Counted from the first letter of the stretch, positions 23,704-31,764 are shown. The stretch: DNA of 32,891 nucleotides from Candidatus Omnitrophota bacterium (GCA_003598135.1 QZKA01000029.1:1-32891), one strand, 5' to 3'. The notes: a model not told the origin generated them from the letters alone. A program made the numbers and translations.

Positions 23704-26622
23704 TTACCATCGTAAGGGCGCTTGCCATGCCTCTTTCAACTGCGCAATGCCCGCCTCAATACACACCTGTCCGTCTAACCCGAATATTTTCAATTGCTTC
23801 TCTTGCGACACACAACCAAACAGGCCAAAGGGGATTCCTCGCATACACCTCTCGAATTCTTTCTGATGCGCGCGTTCGACTTCAACGATGAACCGCGAAT
23901 TGGATTCGGAAAAAAGCACAAAATCGTTTCTTGGGGCCTGGGCCTTCTGTTTAGTCACGCGCACCTGGGCAAGGGGGACTTCTTTCAAAAACGCCTCAGC
24001 GCCCAATCCGCCCGCAAAGGCCATTTCAGCCAGCGCAACCGCTATCCCTCCCTCGGCGCAATCATGCATTGCCCTGACCAATCGTTTTGACGAAGCCCTG
24101 GAGAGCACTTCAAAGATCTGCCTGGCTTTTTTCGGATATACCTTCGGCACATTGTTGCCGACTATGCCGGATAAATCGTAATAATGCGACGCGCCGAGTT
24201 CTTCTGCAGTCCCCCCGACAACATAGAGAAGGTTGCCCGGCTCTTTCAGGTACATAGAAACAGCTCCTGAGGCGTCCTCCATCACTGCAATCGCAGAAAT
24301 CAAGAGTGTGCCGGGTATTGCAAGAGATTTATTTTTCACTGTGTACTCGTTATTCAAACTGTCTTTGCCTGAAATAAAAGGCACTCCAAAGCCTTTGGCA
24401 GCATCATAACAACCCAGCGCAGCTCTAACCAGCCCTCCGAGCCTGTCAGGCTTATCGGGGTTTCCCCAACAAAAGTTATCCAGAAGCGCTACATTCTTGA
24501 GCGAGCCGCCCACTGCGATAATCTGGCGTAGTGCCTCATCTATGCAAGAGGCAGCCATCCAATAAGGATCGATAAAGCCGAATCTGAAATTGATGCCGTT
24601 TGAAACTATAACCCCCTTTGGAGAATGCAGCAATGGCTTGATTATTGCAGCGTCCGATGGGCCATCATTGGCAACCCCGCATAAAGGCCTTAAGACCGAA
24701 CCTCCCTGGACTTCGTGGTCGTATTGCCGAATCACCCACTCTTTGGAACATATGTCGGGATGCCCGAGTAATCGCTTTAAGGAAGGGGTGAGGTTTTTTG
24801 TATTATGGGGGGCGTTTTCTTTATGCCTGGGCGTCACAAATACGGCTTTCTTTTCTGGGCGCGGCGAGCCTTCATGCAGAAAATGCATGTCGAGATTACA
24901 AACAAGGTTTCCTTTATAATAAAGCTGCAGTTTTTGCGTATCGGTGAATTCGCCGATAGGGGTTGCCCTGACATTCTCGCTCCTAAAGACTTCAAGCAGT
25001 TCTACAAGTTTATTCTGAGGGACAGAAAGCACCATCCTCTCCTGGGATTCGGAAATCCAAATTTCTGTGTAAGAAAGGCCCCTATACTTTAACGGCACTT
25101 TACACAGCTCGACCTTTGCCCCCAAATCCTTGCCCATCTCTCCTACAGCGGACGATAATCCGCCTGCGCCGCAGTCGGTAATGGCATTATACAGATTAAG
25201 ATCCCGCGCCTTTAAAATAGTATCCAATATCTTTTTTTCTTCTATGGGGTTACCTATCTGCACAGAACCACTTGAAATATTCTCGGAGTTATGCGTCAAT
25301 TCCCCGGAAGAGAATGTTGCACCATGTATGCCGTCCCTGCCGGTTGCGCCTCCTACCAAAACAATCGCGTCCCTTTTAAGCGGCTCTTTAAACGATTTTT
25401 CTTTAGGCAAAATACCAACGGTGCCGCAATAGACAAGCGGGTTTCCGATAAACTGCTCATGGAACAATATTGCGCCGTTTACTGTCGGTATCCCCATTTT
25501 GTTCCCGTAATCACGGACTCCGGCAACAACGCCTTTCATTATGCGCTTAGGGTGCAGGGTGCCTGCGGGCAGCTTCTGCAGCGGGTAATCATAAGGGGCA
25601 AAACAGAAAATGTCGGTATTACAAACGGGTTTGGCCCCAAGCCCTGTGCCCAGGCAATCCCTGATTACTCCCCCCACCCCGGTATTGGCTCCGCCGAAAG
25701 GCTCAAGTGCTGAAGGATGGTTATGCGTTTCTACCTTAAAACAGATATTGTGCTTCTCGTCAAACTTTATGATGCCGGCGTTATCCTGAAACACCGAAAC
25801 GCACCAGCTCTTGTTCAATTCCTTAGTCGCTCTTATGATGGTTGCCTTAAGGAGATCGTTAATCATTACGGGCCGCGAATGATTCTCGCAATATTTGATC
25901 TTGCCCCTAAATGTCTTGTGCTGGCAGTGCTCTGACCAGGTTTGCGCAATGGTCTCAAGTTCGCAATCCGTAGGGTTACGCTTAAGCCCCTGAAAATAAT
26001 GTTTGATCTGTCTCATTTCCTGGAGGCTTAGGAATAACTGGCCCTGCGCACTTATCTGTTTCAATTTCGTATCAGATGCCCTCAGGAGATCAACCGTTAA
26101 GACGCTTGCCTCATTCTTATTGCCCGCCACAGGGCTTTCGTGGCTTAAGAATGCAGCAGGGCTTTTAACGATATGCTGGATGAGTTTGTTGTAAAGAAGC
26201 TTCTCGGAAATTATTGCAAGCTGGCGGTCGGTAAGTTTTCCTTCGATGCAATATTTTTTTGCGGTCTTAACGCTGCGGACGCGGGTAATCCTTAAGTCGG
26301 CAATCCCTTTCATTATTGATGCCTCGGCGGGATCCATCACGCCGGGGTTATAGGCGACGTAAATCACAAAGCGGCTGGTGCCTTTTAAGTGCGGCGATTC
26401 AAAATCATTGATGGAATGATCCTGGACAATTGGGTCAACGAGCAGGCATTCGCTAATCCTGTTTATTTCTTCCTCAAGCAGGTTGCCTTCTATGATATAT
26501 ATTTGGCTGAAACCTACAGAGCGGGCTGATTTAATGCCTAAATCAAGGATATCTTTTTTGACACCCGCTCCGATGGCATCAAAGATGCCGGGCTTGTCCT
26601 TTACCTCAATGACCCAGAACAT
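23704..26622 (-). CDS. purL: PurS-PurS-PurL fusion, FGAM synthase
   Basis: 972 residues, between the small (about 740) and large (about 1300) PurL types. Residues 1-72 and 83-152 are two PurS-like domains that align with each other (VIEV..KPGIFDA against VIYV..NPGVMDP, RSV at the same place, then IIEG against CIEG). From about 195 the sequence is small-type PurL: IAQTWSEHCQHKTFRGKI, VETHNHPSALEPFGGANTG, GAILFHEQFIG, and a second AIR-synthase-like half with SGKDSLNNEY and HDCAEGGIAVALAEMAF. There is no glutaminase domain; PurQ is separate. No stand-alone purS is seen in the window. A GAGG Shine-Dalgarno lies 7 bases before the ATG. Confidence 0.93.
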   Translation of the reverse strand: MFWVIEVKDKPGIFDAIGAGVKKDILDLGIKSARSVGFSQIYIIEGNLLEEEINRISECLLVDPIVQDHSINDFESPHLKGTSRFVIYVAYNPGVMDPAEASIMKGIADLRITRVRSVKTAKKYCIEGKLTDRQLAIISEKLLYNKLIQHIVKSPAAFLSHESPVAGNKNEASVLTVDLLRASDTKLKQISAQGQLFLSLQEMRQIKHYFQGLKRNPTDCELETIAQTWSEHCQHKTFRGKIKYCENHSRPVMINDLLKATIIRATKELNKSWCVSVFQDNAGIIKFDEKHNICFKVETHNHPSALEPFGGANTGVGGVIRDCLGTGLGAKPVCNTDIFCFAPYDYPLQKLPAGTLHPKRIMKGVVAGVRDYGNKMGIPTVNGAILFHEQFIGNPLVYCGTVGILPKEKSFKEPLKRDAIVLVGGATGRDGIHGATFSSGELTHNSENISSGSVQIGNPIEEKKILDTILKARDLNLYNAITDCGAGGLSSAVGEMGKDLGAKVELCKVPLKYRGLSYTEIWISESQERMVLSVPQNKLVELLEVFRSENVRATPIGEFTDTQKLQLYYKGNLVCNLDMHFLHEGSPRPEKKAVFVTPRHKENAPHNTKNLTPSLKRLLGHPDICSKEWVIRQYDHEVQGGSVLRPLCGVANDGPSDAAIIKPLLHSPKGVIVSNGINFRFGFIDPYWMAASCIDEALRQIIAVGGSLKNVALLDNFCWGNPDKPDRLGGLVRAALGCYDAAKGFGVPFISGKDSLNNEYTVKNKSLAIPGTLLISAIAVMEDASGAVSMYLKEPGNLLYVVGGTAEELGASHYYDLSGIVGNNVPKVYPKKARQIFEVLSRASSKRLVRAMHDCAEGGIAVALAEMAFAGGLGAEAFLKEVPLAQVRVTKQKAQAPRNDFVLFSESNSRFIVEVERAHQKEFERCMRGIPFGLFGCVSQEKQLKIFGLDGQVCIEAGIAQLKEAWQAPLRW

Positions 26623-26681
26623 AGAAATTCCTCACTCATCTGGCGGGAAATACCCTCTTGCTCAGGCTGGTTTTTCTATTA

Positions 26682-27569
26682 CTACTGCTTAAGAATAGGC
26701 CTTTTGCGTAAATTCTCCTCATCAGGGTTTATCGCGCGGAACATAGGCATATTCGCTTCTGTTGCCACATAGATCACATTGGGGTTCTGATTCAATGTGT
26801 TAATCCAGAGGTACTGGAGGTATTGCGCAGTAAGGCTCTGGTTGATGATCGTCTGCGCGTCACGGATGCCTTCGGCCTCAACGCGTTTTCTATCCGCCTC
26901 AAGCTTCTCTCGCTGCAATATAAATTTCATCCGTTCTGCTTCCTGCTCTGCCTTGAGCTTCTGTTCAATCGCCTGGCTTACGGTAGGAGGAAGTTGAATA
27001 CCTCTTAGCAGGACGCGCTCGAGAACGATCCCTCTATCTGCGAGCAATTTTTTCAGGTCGCTAAAAACCGCCTGGGAAAGCAACTCTCTCTCGGAAGTAT
27101 ACAAGGCCTTGGCTTCATAAGAAACAGTAACGCCCCTTGCAGCAGAGCGGAACGTAGGAGACACGATTATGTCTCTGAAGAATGGCCCGACTGTTTTATA
27201 TATATCTACGGCCCTGTTTTGGTCAAGCCGGTAGAGAATGGAAATATCCAGGTTTATGGTCAACCCCTCTTTGGAAGGAACAGGCATAATCTCCATGGCC
27301 TCCAGGGTCCTCACAGACAGAAGAATAACCTTGGCAAGAGGATTCACAAAGTTGATGCCGCTGCGTAGGTAATTAGGCGACACATTGCCGAAGAAATCTA
27401 CTACGCCGACATAACCTGCAGGCACTATCCTTACCGCACCGAAAAGAAGCCCTGCTACCAGGCCTATAATAGTAGTGATAACCACGGGCTTTATTGAGCC
27501 AGTCCTTGAGGTCTGGACAAAAATCACCCCTACGATAAATCCGAGCACAAGTATGATTAGAATCCCCAT
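26682..27569 (-). CDS. SPFH/prohibitin-like membrane protein
   Basis: 295 residues. Two N-terminal hydrophobic helices (about 2-20 and 28-47) precede a band-7/SPFH domain: VPAGYVGVVDFFGNVS, LTINLDISILYRLD, FRDIIVSPTFRSAARGVTVSYEA and LLRGIQLPPTVSQAIEQKL. A charged helical stretch after it (about 203-245) should form a coiled coil. Prohibitin-like proteins oligomerise in the inner membrane and often scaffold proteases or lipid microdomains. No role in purine synthesis is known. The start has GGAGGGGGG upstream and overlaps the 63-residue membrane peptide by 13 bases. Confidence 0.9.
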   Translation of the reverse strand: MGILIILVLGFIVGVIFVQTSRTGSIKPVVITTIIGLVAGLLFGAVRIVPAGYVGVVDFFGNVSPNYLRSGINFVNPLAKVILLSVRTLEAMEIMPVPSKEGLTINLDISILYRLDQNRAVDIYKTVGPFFRDIIVSPTFRSAARGVTVSYEAKALYTSERELLSQAVFSDLKKLLADRGIVLERVLLRGIQLPPTVSQAIEQKLKAEQEAERMKFILQREKLEADRKRVEAEGIRDAQTIINQSLTAQYLQYLWINTLNQNPNVIYVATEANMPMFRAINPDEENLRKRPILKQ

Positions 27570-27748
27570 TTCCCCCCTCCTTTTCCTGTGTGCCTAAAAT
27601 ACTCCCGTAGTATCTTCTTTACCCCTAACGCCAATATCCCGAAAAAAGTTACGGTCAGCAATTTTCCGGGCTTAAGTTTACGTTTGTACATCACCCACGC
27701 TAAACCGGAAATAAACCCAAGTATGGTAAAGGATAGAATAACAAACAT
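27557..27748 (-). CDS. Small two-helix membrane protein, unknown
   Basis: 63 residues with two hydrophobic segments (about 2-19 and 32-45) separated by a basic loop, and a positively charged, glycine-rich tail. I do not recognise the family. It starts 10 bases after purB, and its 3' end contains the Shine-Dalgarno of the SPFH gene, with a 13-base overlap. Translation coupling suggests it is real and may partner the SPFH protein in the membrane. Confidence 0.65.
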   Translation of the reverse strand: MFVILSFTILGFISGLAWVMYKRKLKPGKLLTVTFFGILALGVKKILREYFRHTGKGGGKWGF

Positions 27749-27757
27749 CTTGCAGGA

Positions 27758-29050
27758 TTACAACTTTAGCCTTTTAAAGATAGCGCGTACGTTGCGTAAA
27801 TAATAATTGAGATCAAAAAGCCTGTCCATCTCTCTGGGGCCAAGGGCCCTTGAGATTTCCTTATCTTCCAAAAGCTCTTCCTTGAAACTGCGGTGCCCGC
27901 GCCAGGTCTTCATGGCGCATCTCTGCACCAGGTCATACGCCTTCATCCGGCTAAGCCCCTTATCCATGAGCGCTAGAAGCAGGCGCTGCGAAAAAATAAG
28001 CCCTTTGGTTTTAATAAGGTTGGCCATCATGTGCTCCGGATAGACCAACAATCCCTCCATCACTTCAATGCATTTATGCAGCATGTAATCAAGGGCGATC
28101 GTCGAATCCGGTATAATAATACGCTCTACGGATGAATGGCTGATATCGCGCTCATGCCATAAGGGAATATTCTCCATCGCCGCCACTGCATGTCCCCGTA
28201 ACAGGCGGCTGAGCCCGCAGATACGCTCGCAGATAACCGGGTTTCTTTTATGCGGCATGGCTGATGAGCCTTTCTGCCCCTTGCCGAACGGCTCTTCTGC
28301 TTCTAAAACCTCTGTCCTCTGCAAATGCCTTATTTCAGTGGCAAATTTTTCTAATGACGAGCCGATGATCGCAAGCGTGGTAAGGTATTGGGCATAGACA
28401 TCGCGCTGGATGACCTGGGTAGAAATGGCAGCGGGTTTTAGCCCGAGCTTCCTGCATACATACGCCTCGACTGCGGGATTAATATTGGAGTAGGTGCCTA
28501 CTGCGCCTGATATCTTGCCAACAGCAATATTTGCTTCAGCTTCCTGCAGGCGCGTAAGGTTACGCATAGTCTCGTCATACCAGAGTGCCAACTTTAAGCC
28601 GAATGTGATCGGCTCTGCGTGCACCCCGTGCGTGCGGCCGATGCAGACAGTGTCCTTATGCAGCTTTGCCTTTTTGGCAAGCACACCGGCAAGTTTCTTG
28701 AGATCCTGCCGTAGTATTGCAGAGGCCTCAACCAGCTGGACACCAAGGGTGGTATCTAAGAGGTCGGAAGAAGTCAGCCCCATGTGCAGGTATTTTGCGT
28801 CCGCCCCAAGATTTTGGCCTACGCAGGATACGAATGCCACCACATCATGTTGTGTCTTCTCTTCGATTTGTTTGATACGGGAGAGATTATATTTTGCCTT
28901 TTTCTTGATGCGCTTAAGTGCTAAAGACGGGATGCTGCCCTGCGTTGCCTGCGCTTCGGCTACAAGTAGCTCGATTGAAAGCATTACCTTAAATTTGTTT
29001 GCGTCCTGCCAGATGGCTGCCATCTGTGGCAGGCTGTATCTCTCAATCAA
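27758..29050 (-). CDS. purB: Adenylosuccinate lyase
   Basis: 430 residues from a TTG at 29050. That start gives the family's usual beginning (initiator then IERYSLPQMAAIW) and has AAAGGAG six bases upstream, while an ATG at 29074 would lie at the expected transcription start. Fumarase/aspartase superfamily motifs are GRTHGVHAEP, the flexible signature loop GSSAMPHKRNPV with its catalytic serine, and HERDISHSSVERIIIPD. It acts twice in purine synthesis, on SAICAR and on adenylosuccinate. It is the first gene of the long minus-strand series, directly behind the promoter at 29075-29103, and no riboswitch-sized leader is present. Confidence 0.96.
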   Translation of the reverse strand: MIERYSLPQMAAIWQDANKFKVMLSIELLVAEAQATQGSIPSLALKRIKKKAKYNLSRIKQIEEKTQHDVVAFVSCVGQNLGADAKYLHMGLTSSDLLDTTLGVQLVEASAILRQDLKKLAGVLAKKAKLHKDTVCIGRTHGVHAEPITFGLKLALWYDETMRNLTRLQEAEANIAVGKISGAVGTYSNINPAVEAYVCRKLGLKPAAISTQVIQRDVYAQYLTTLAIIGSSLEKFATEIRHLQRTEVLEAEEPFGKGQKGSSAMPHKRNPVICERICGLSRLLRGHAVAAMENIPLWHERDISHSSVERIIIPDSTIALDYMLHKCIEVMEGLLVYPEHMMANLIKTKGLIFSQRLLLALMDKGLSRMKAYDLVQRCAMKTWRGHRSFKEELLEDKEISRALGPREMDRLFDLNYYLRNVRAIFKRLKL

Positions 29051-29074
29051 GGCATTCTCCTTTGTAGGGTTCAT

Positions 29075-29103
29075 ATTATAACAAAAAAACGGGTATTCTG
29101 CAA
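29075..29103 (-). promoter_or_regulatory. Promoter of the purB-led operon
   Basis: On the minus strand TTGCAG (29103-29098), a 17-base spacer and a perfect TATAAT (29080-29075) form a sigma-70-type promoter. Transcription would begin around 29067, leaving a leader of about 17 bases with the Shine-Dalgarno AAAGGAG. The leader is too short for a purine riboswitch. It is divergent from the cold-shock gene promoter 31 bases away. Confidence 0.7.
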
Positions 29104-29133
29104 ATAAAATAGATAGGCCCTTAAAAAAATATA

Positions 29134-29161
29134 TTGACAAAACCGGAAAAAGTGGTAGCAT
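29134..29161 (+). promoter_or_regulatory. Promoter of the cold-shock gene
   Basis: A consensus -35 TTGACA (29134-29139) is followed by a 16-base spacer and TAGCAT (29156-29161) as -10. The start near 29168 gives a leader of about 115 bases before the csp ATG, similar to the long leaders of known cold-shock genes. Confidence 0.6.
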
Positions 29162-29209
29162 TAATGAAATAGTCAAGAAATTAGTAGATGTGGAAAGAAA
29201 TCCAGAATT

Positions 29210-29250
29210 AACCGTAAAGCAATGTCACTAAAGAGCTTTACGGTTTTTTT
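29210..29250 (+). terminator. Terminator-like hairpin in the csp leader
   Basis: A perfect 11-base stem (AACCGTAAAGC at 29210-29220, GCTTTACGGTT at 29235-29245) with a 14-base loop runs into seven T (29244-29250). It lies between the csp promoter and the csp start codon, so it could act as an attenuator or end a short leader RNA. Confidence 0.8.
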
Positions 29251-29282
29251 GTTAACGAGTGGAAGGGGGTGAAAAGTACCAA

Positions 29283-29495
29283 ATGGCAAGAGGAAAAGTG
29301 AAATGGTTCAGCAATCAGAAGGGTTATGGCTTTATAACCTCTCAAGAAGGCAAGGACATTTTTGTGCACTACAGCGCAATTAAAGGAGACGGGTATAAAA
29401 GTCTGCAGGAAGGCGATGAAGTCGAATTTGAGGTAACCCAAGGCCCTAAGGGCGAACAGGCAACCAACGTCAGCAAAGCCCAGGCAGCAGCATAA
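29283..29495 (+). CDS. csp: Cold-shock domain protein
   Basis: 70 residues from ATG 29283; a GTG at 29259 in the same frame would add non-family residues. The RNA-binding motifs RNP1 (KGYGFI) and RNP2 (DIFVHY) are intact in the order MARGKVKWFSNQKGYGFI then GKDIFVHYSAI, and the tail is alanine-rich. It is a CspA-type single-strand nucleic-acid binder and RNA chaperone. A GGGGGTG purine run lies about 12 bases before the start. It is the only plus-strand gene I accept in the window, with its own promoter, leader hairpin and terminator. Confidence 0.96.
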   Translation: MARGKVKWFSNQKGYGFITSQEGKDIFVHYSAIKGDGYKSLQEGDEVEFEVTQGPKGEQATNVSKAQAAA

Positions 29496-29511
29496 TATAA
29501 CCTGAAAAATA

Positions 29512-29552
29512 AAAAAAGCCGTTGTAACTTATTAAGAGACAGCGGCTTTTTT
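29512..29552. terminator. Bidirectional intrinsic terminator after csp
   Basis: AAAAAAGCCGTTGT (29512-29525) pairs with ACAGCGGCTTTTTT (29539-29552) over 14 positions with one G-U, around a 13-base loop. The A and T tracts on either side allow it to end csp transcripts on the plus strand and transcripts from the gene at 29611-30126 on the minus strand. Confidence 0.88.
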
Positions 29553-29610
29553 GTTAACCTAAACTCACGCTAAAGAAATCACTCACTTACAAGGTTGGAA
29601 TATATTATTC

Positions 29611-30126
29611 TTAATCAGACATTCTAGGGCTATTTGTTTTTTCTCGGCATTTTATCTTAACGAATGGAGTTTTACATTTTGAATAAAGTTCACTTATCGG
29701 TCCAGCATTATTTTCCGGCCAATAGTTAATGTCTAGAACTTTTTCAACCCCAGTTTTTTCATACATTTGAACATAGTGCTCCTTGTATTTATCCTCTAAG
29801 GGTATTTGGAATATTTCGCCTGTAGCGTGAGGTATATAAGCCCAAAAATCAGTGTTTCGGTGCGGCTTGGCATGACTTTCATCATATCTAGTATGCTTAA
29901 CTATAACTACACTATATCCTTCTGGAACTTCAATATCTTCACAAAAGTAGCACACTTGGGTAGATGAGCCAGTGGTACAAGCCAAAAATTTAGAACTATT
30001 TGTTGCGTAAGGAAATAATTCTTTCGTGTCAGGATCTCTGCCATCAAATACCAAATACCTATTTTCACCAATTTTATCAATAAGTTTTTCAAACAAGCGT
30101 TTATTCTTGATTATTTTTTTCTTCAT
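29611..30126 (-). CDS. Hypothetical protein
   Basis: 171 residues, not recognised. It is soluble, with a lysine-rich start (MKKKIIKNKRLFEKL), a CYFC pair near residues 59-62 that could bind metal, an aromatic FWAYIPHATGEIFQIP stretch, and two further cysteines near the C-terminus. The DNA is AT-rich compared with the operon to its left. A candidate promoter lies at 30139-30167, and the terminator at 29512-29552 would end its transcript. The Shine-Dalgarno (AAAGA) is weak. Confidence 0.6.
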   Translation of the reverse strand: MKKKIIKNKRLFEKLIDKIGENRYLVFDGRDPDTKELFPYATNSSKFLACTTGSSTQVCYFCEDIEVPEGYSVVIVKHTRYDESHAKPHRNTDFWAYIPHATGEIFQIPLEDKYKEHYVQMYEKTGVEKVLDINYWPENNAGPISELYSKCKTPFVKIKCREKTNSPRMSD

Positions 30127-30138
30127 TCTTTATTAAAT

Positions 30139-30167
30139 TTATAAAGACACTACTAAAAATACCTCAA
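30139..30167 (-). promoter_or_regulatory. Candidate promoter of the 29611-30126 gene
   Basis: On the minus strand TTGAGG (30167-30162), a 17-base spacer and TTATAA (30144-30139) lie just before the start codon at 30126. The surroundings are AT-rich, so chance matches are likely. Confidence 0.35.
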
Positions 30168-30209
30168 GCTTATATCTTAGATTATCTTGTTCTACGCTAA
30201 CTATTGTTT

Positions 30210-31064
30210 TCATTCTTTACTTAAAAACTTCCAAAATCCTAAAATTTCTAAAAGAAGTCGCCTAGCAAGATGCTGCACATTTATAACATCGTAAGGAGAT
30301 ATAACTTTAGTTAAATCTTTCGTTTTGTGCGATGCAACGTGACTTCTAAGCCAATGAGCCAGACTTATAGCTTCAATTAGGTTAATATCACAATCTCGTA
30401 TTTGCAATCCTCCAGCCCACGGTGCTTTAGTAGATATAGGGGGAGATTTCTTTCTTTCTATTTTTGTCCTTGTTCCTCTGCGCATCCAAAGCATATTCTC
30501 ATTAATGTTGATTTTTGCTTTCATTAATCTCTGTTCCAAATCTGATTTTACCGCAGGATTCCACTGATCTTTTATCTTGCTCGGTTTTTTTGAAGATGCT
30601 CTGATCTCTAATCCAAGCTCTTCAATCGCTGAATAAGCAGAGATAATTGCGTGTGACAATTTAATATGATCATCTGGTAATCGAAATATTGGAATATGCC
30701 TAGCAGATGGCTCAAGATCCACTCCGGGGATAGAAAATAAAGAAATACTGAAGGCGTATTTGGCAATTCCATAAACAAATTTTTCCTTACGCGATGCTTT
30801 AGCTGCAATAGCGCAAGCCAAAGATATTCCACCAACGCTGGCAGACATCTCAACAGCGCGCTTCTTTTCTTCAGGATCAAGATATTTTGGCTCAGTATCG
30901 CTATAGGCTATAAAATCCATTCCCTTTAACCATGGCACCTGACCATCGTACAGATCTATGGAAGAAATAATTAAATTAAGTGCTTTTTGTGCACATGCAC
31001 GAGATTTTGCAAATATTGTTAAGAATCTTTCCTTGAGACGCGAAGAACTACTCTGCTTTCTCAA
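30210..31064 (-). CDS. Hypothetical protein with HEPN-like motif
   Basis: 284 residues from TTG 31064, which has no Shine-Dalgarno. The same open frame continues upstream without a stop to 31209. At 31175 an ATT codon follows AAAAGGAG at 5-base spacing and would add 37 residues, including a basic LPRFLPRRRNLKEPK stretch. The body is mostly helical. The segment LRSHVASHK near the C-terminus gives R240-x5-H246, compatible with the R-x4-6-H motif of HEPN ribonucleases, and AYSAIEELGLEIRAS upstream also looks HEPN-like. I do not recognise a named family, and a nuclease role is inference. AT-rich surroundings; its TGA overlaps a 24-codon ORF (30139-30213) in an ATGA. Confidence 0.6.
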   Translation of the reverse strand: MRKQSSSSRLKERFLTIFAKSRACAQKALNLIISSIDLYDGQVPWLKGMDFIAYSDTEPKYLDPEEKKRAVEMSASVGGISLACAIAAKASRKEKFVYGIAKYAFSISLFSIPGVDLEPSARHIPIFRLPDDHIKLSHAIISAYSAIEELGLEIRASSKKPSKIKDQWNPAVKSDLEQRLMKAKININENMLWMRRGTRTKIERKKSPPISTKAPWAGGLQIRDCDINLIEAISLAHWLRSHVASHKTKDLTKVISPYDVINVQHLARRLLLEILGFWKFLSKE

Positions 31065-31377
31065 ATAAAATGAGGCATTCCACCCTAGCCCTTTAAACGG
31101 CTGCTTAGGTTCCTTTAAATTTCTACGCCTTGGTAAAAACCTTGGTAGAAATAAACCTGTGTTATATCTAATAATATTTACTCCTTTTAATTTTAAACAT
31201 AAGAACTACAACATGTGTATTAAGAGCACCTCGTTCTGCACCGGGTTCGATCTATCCATTCTAACTTATCTACACTTTAGATATTATTTTTTATAAACTT
31301 GTGGCTTCGGGCGACCAATAGTGCCAAAAATGTGCCTCGCTTTGCATGGTGTTCCCGGAAATTAAAAATTTTATTTC
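31065..31377. other. Intergenic stretch, partly probable 5' coding extension
   Basis: The part from 31065 to about 31175 is probably the N-terminal coding extension of the gene at 30210-31064. The rest (31176-31377) holds the AAAAGGAG site and no gene I can support. A short stretch at 31224-31258 (AGAGCACCTCGTTCTGCACC then GGGTTCGATC) resembles tRNA D/anticodon and T-arm fragments but does not fold as a tRNA. Confidence 0.45.
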
Positions 31378-31764
31378 TTACTGTTTTCTATCCATCCATC
31401 GTGCAATCCAGTTACTAATTGGGACGAGTATCAATAATATTCCCATAAATACTCGCCAGTCCGGCTTTGGATTTTGTAAAACAGCCTGAGTTACTGCAAC
31501 AAATCCTAGTAGAAAAATAGCTACCCGACTATCGGCTCGCCTAGATTTTAAATCATTTTCGGCATATTCATTAGAAACAGCTAATCTCACAATGGTTTTA
31601 TTATCACGCCATACATCTAAACGAATCCACAAATACGCCGCTGTTATGCCAGCTACAATCGGAAATGATGATAGCGCTGATATTAAAGAAAAAACCCTAA
31701 CTACCAGAGACCAGATAATCAGTATAATTCCAACAAGAAATGTCATCCAATATAGAATATTCAC
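31378..31764 (-). CDS. Small membrane protein, unknown
   Basis: 128 residues with about four hydrophobic segments (3-25, 27-48, 83-94, 105-121) and a charged central loop (RLDVWRDNKTIV, DLKSRRADSR). I recognise no family. The start is GTG with AAAGGAT about 8 bases upstream. It is flanked by 200-base gaps on both sides, so it may have its own promoter, which I could not place convincingly. Confidence 0.55.
   Translation of the reverse strand: MNILYWMTFLVGIILIIWSLVVRVFSLISALSSFPIVAGITAAYLWIRLDVWRDNKTIVRLAVSNEYAENDLKSRRADSRVAIFLLGFVAVTQAVLQNPKPDWRVFMGILLILVPISNWIARWMDRKQ

Noticed and set aside
28967..29067. Purine riboswitch upstream of purB
   Set aside because: The promoter places the transcript start about 17 bases before the TTG start codon, leaving no room for a riboswitch aptamer, and no conserved purine-aptamer loops are visible.
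29072..29074. ATG 29074 as the purB start
   Set aside because: It lies at the expected transcription start right after TATAAT and has no Shine-Dalgarno, whereas TTG 29050 has AAAGGAG at the right distance and gives the standard N-terminus.
31224..31258. tRNA-like text (AGAGCACCTCG, TTCTGCA, GGGTTCGATC) on the plus strand
   Set aside because: No acceptor stem, the anticodon-like stem has a mismatch and a G-U, there is no variable loop, and the T-arm stem does not pair. At most a decayed fragment; not called as a gene.
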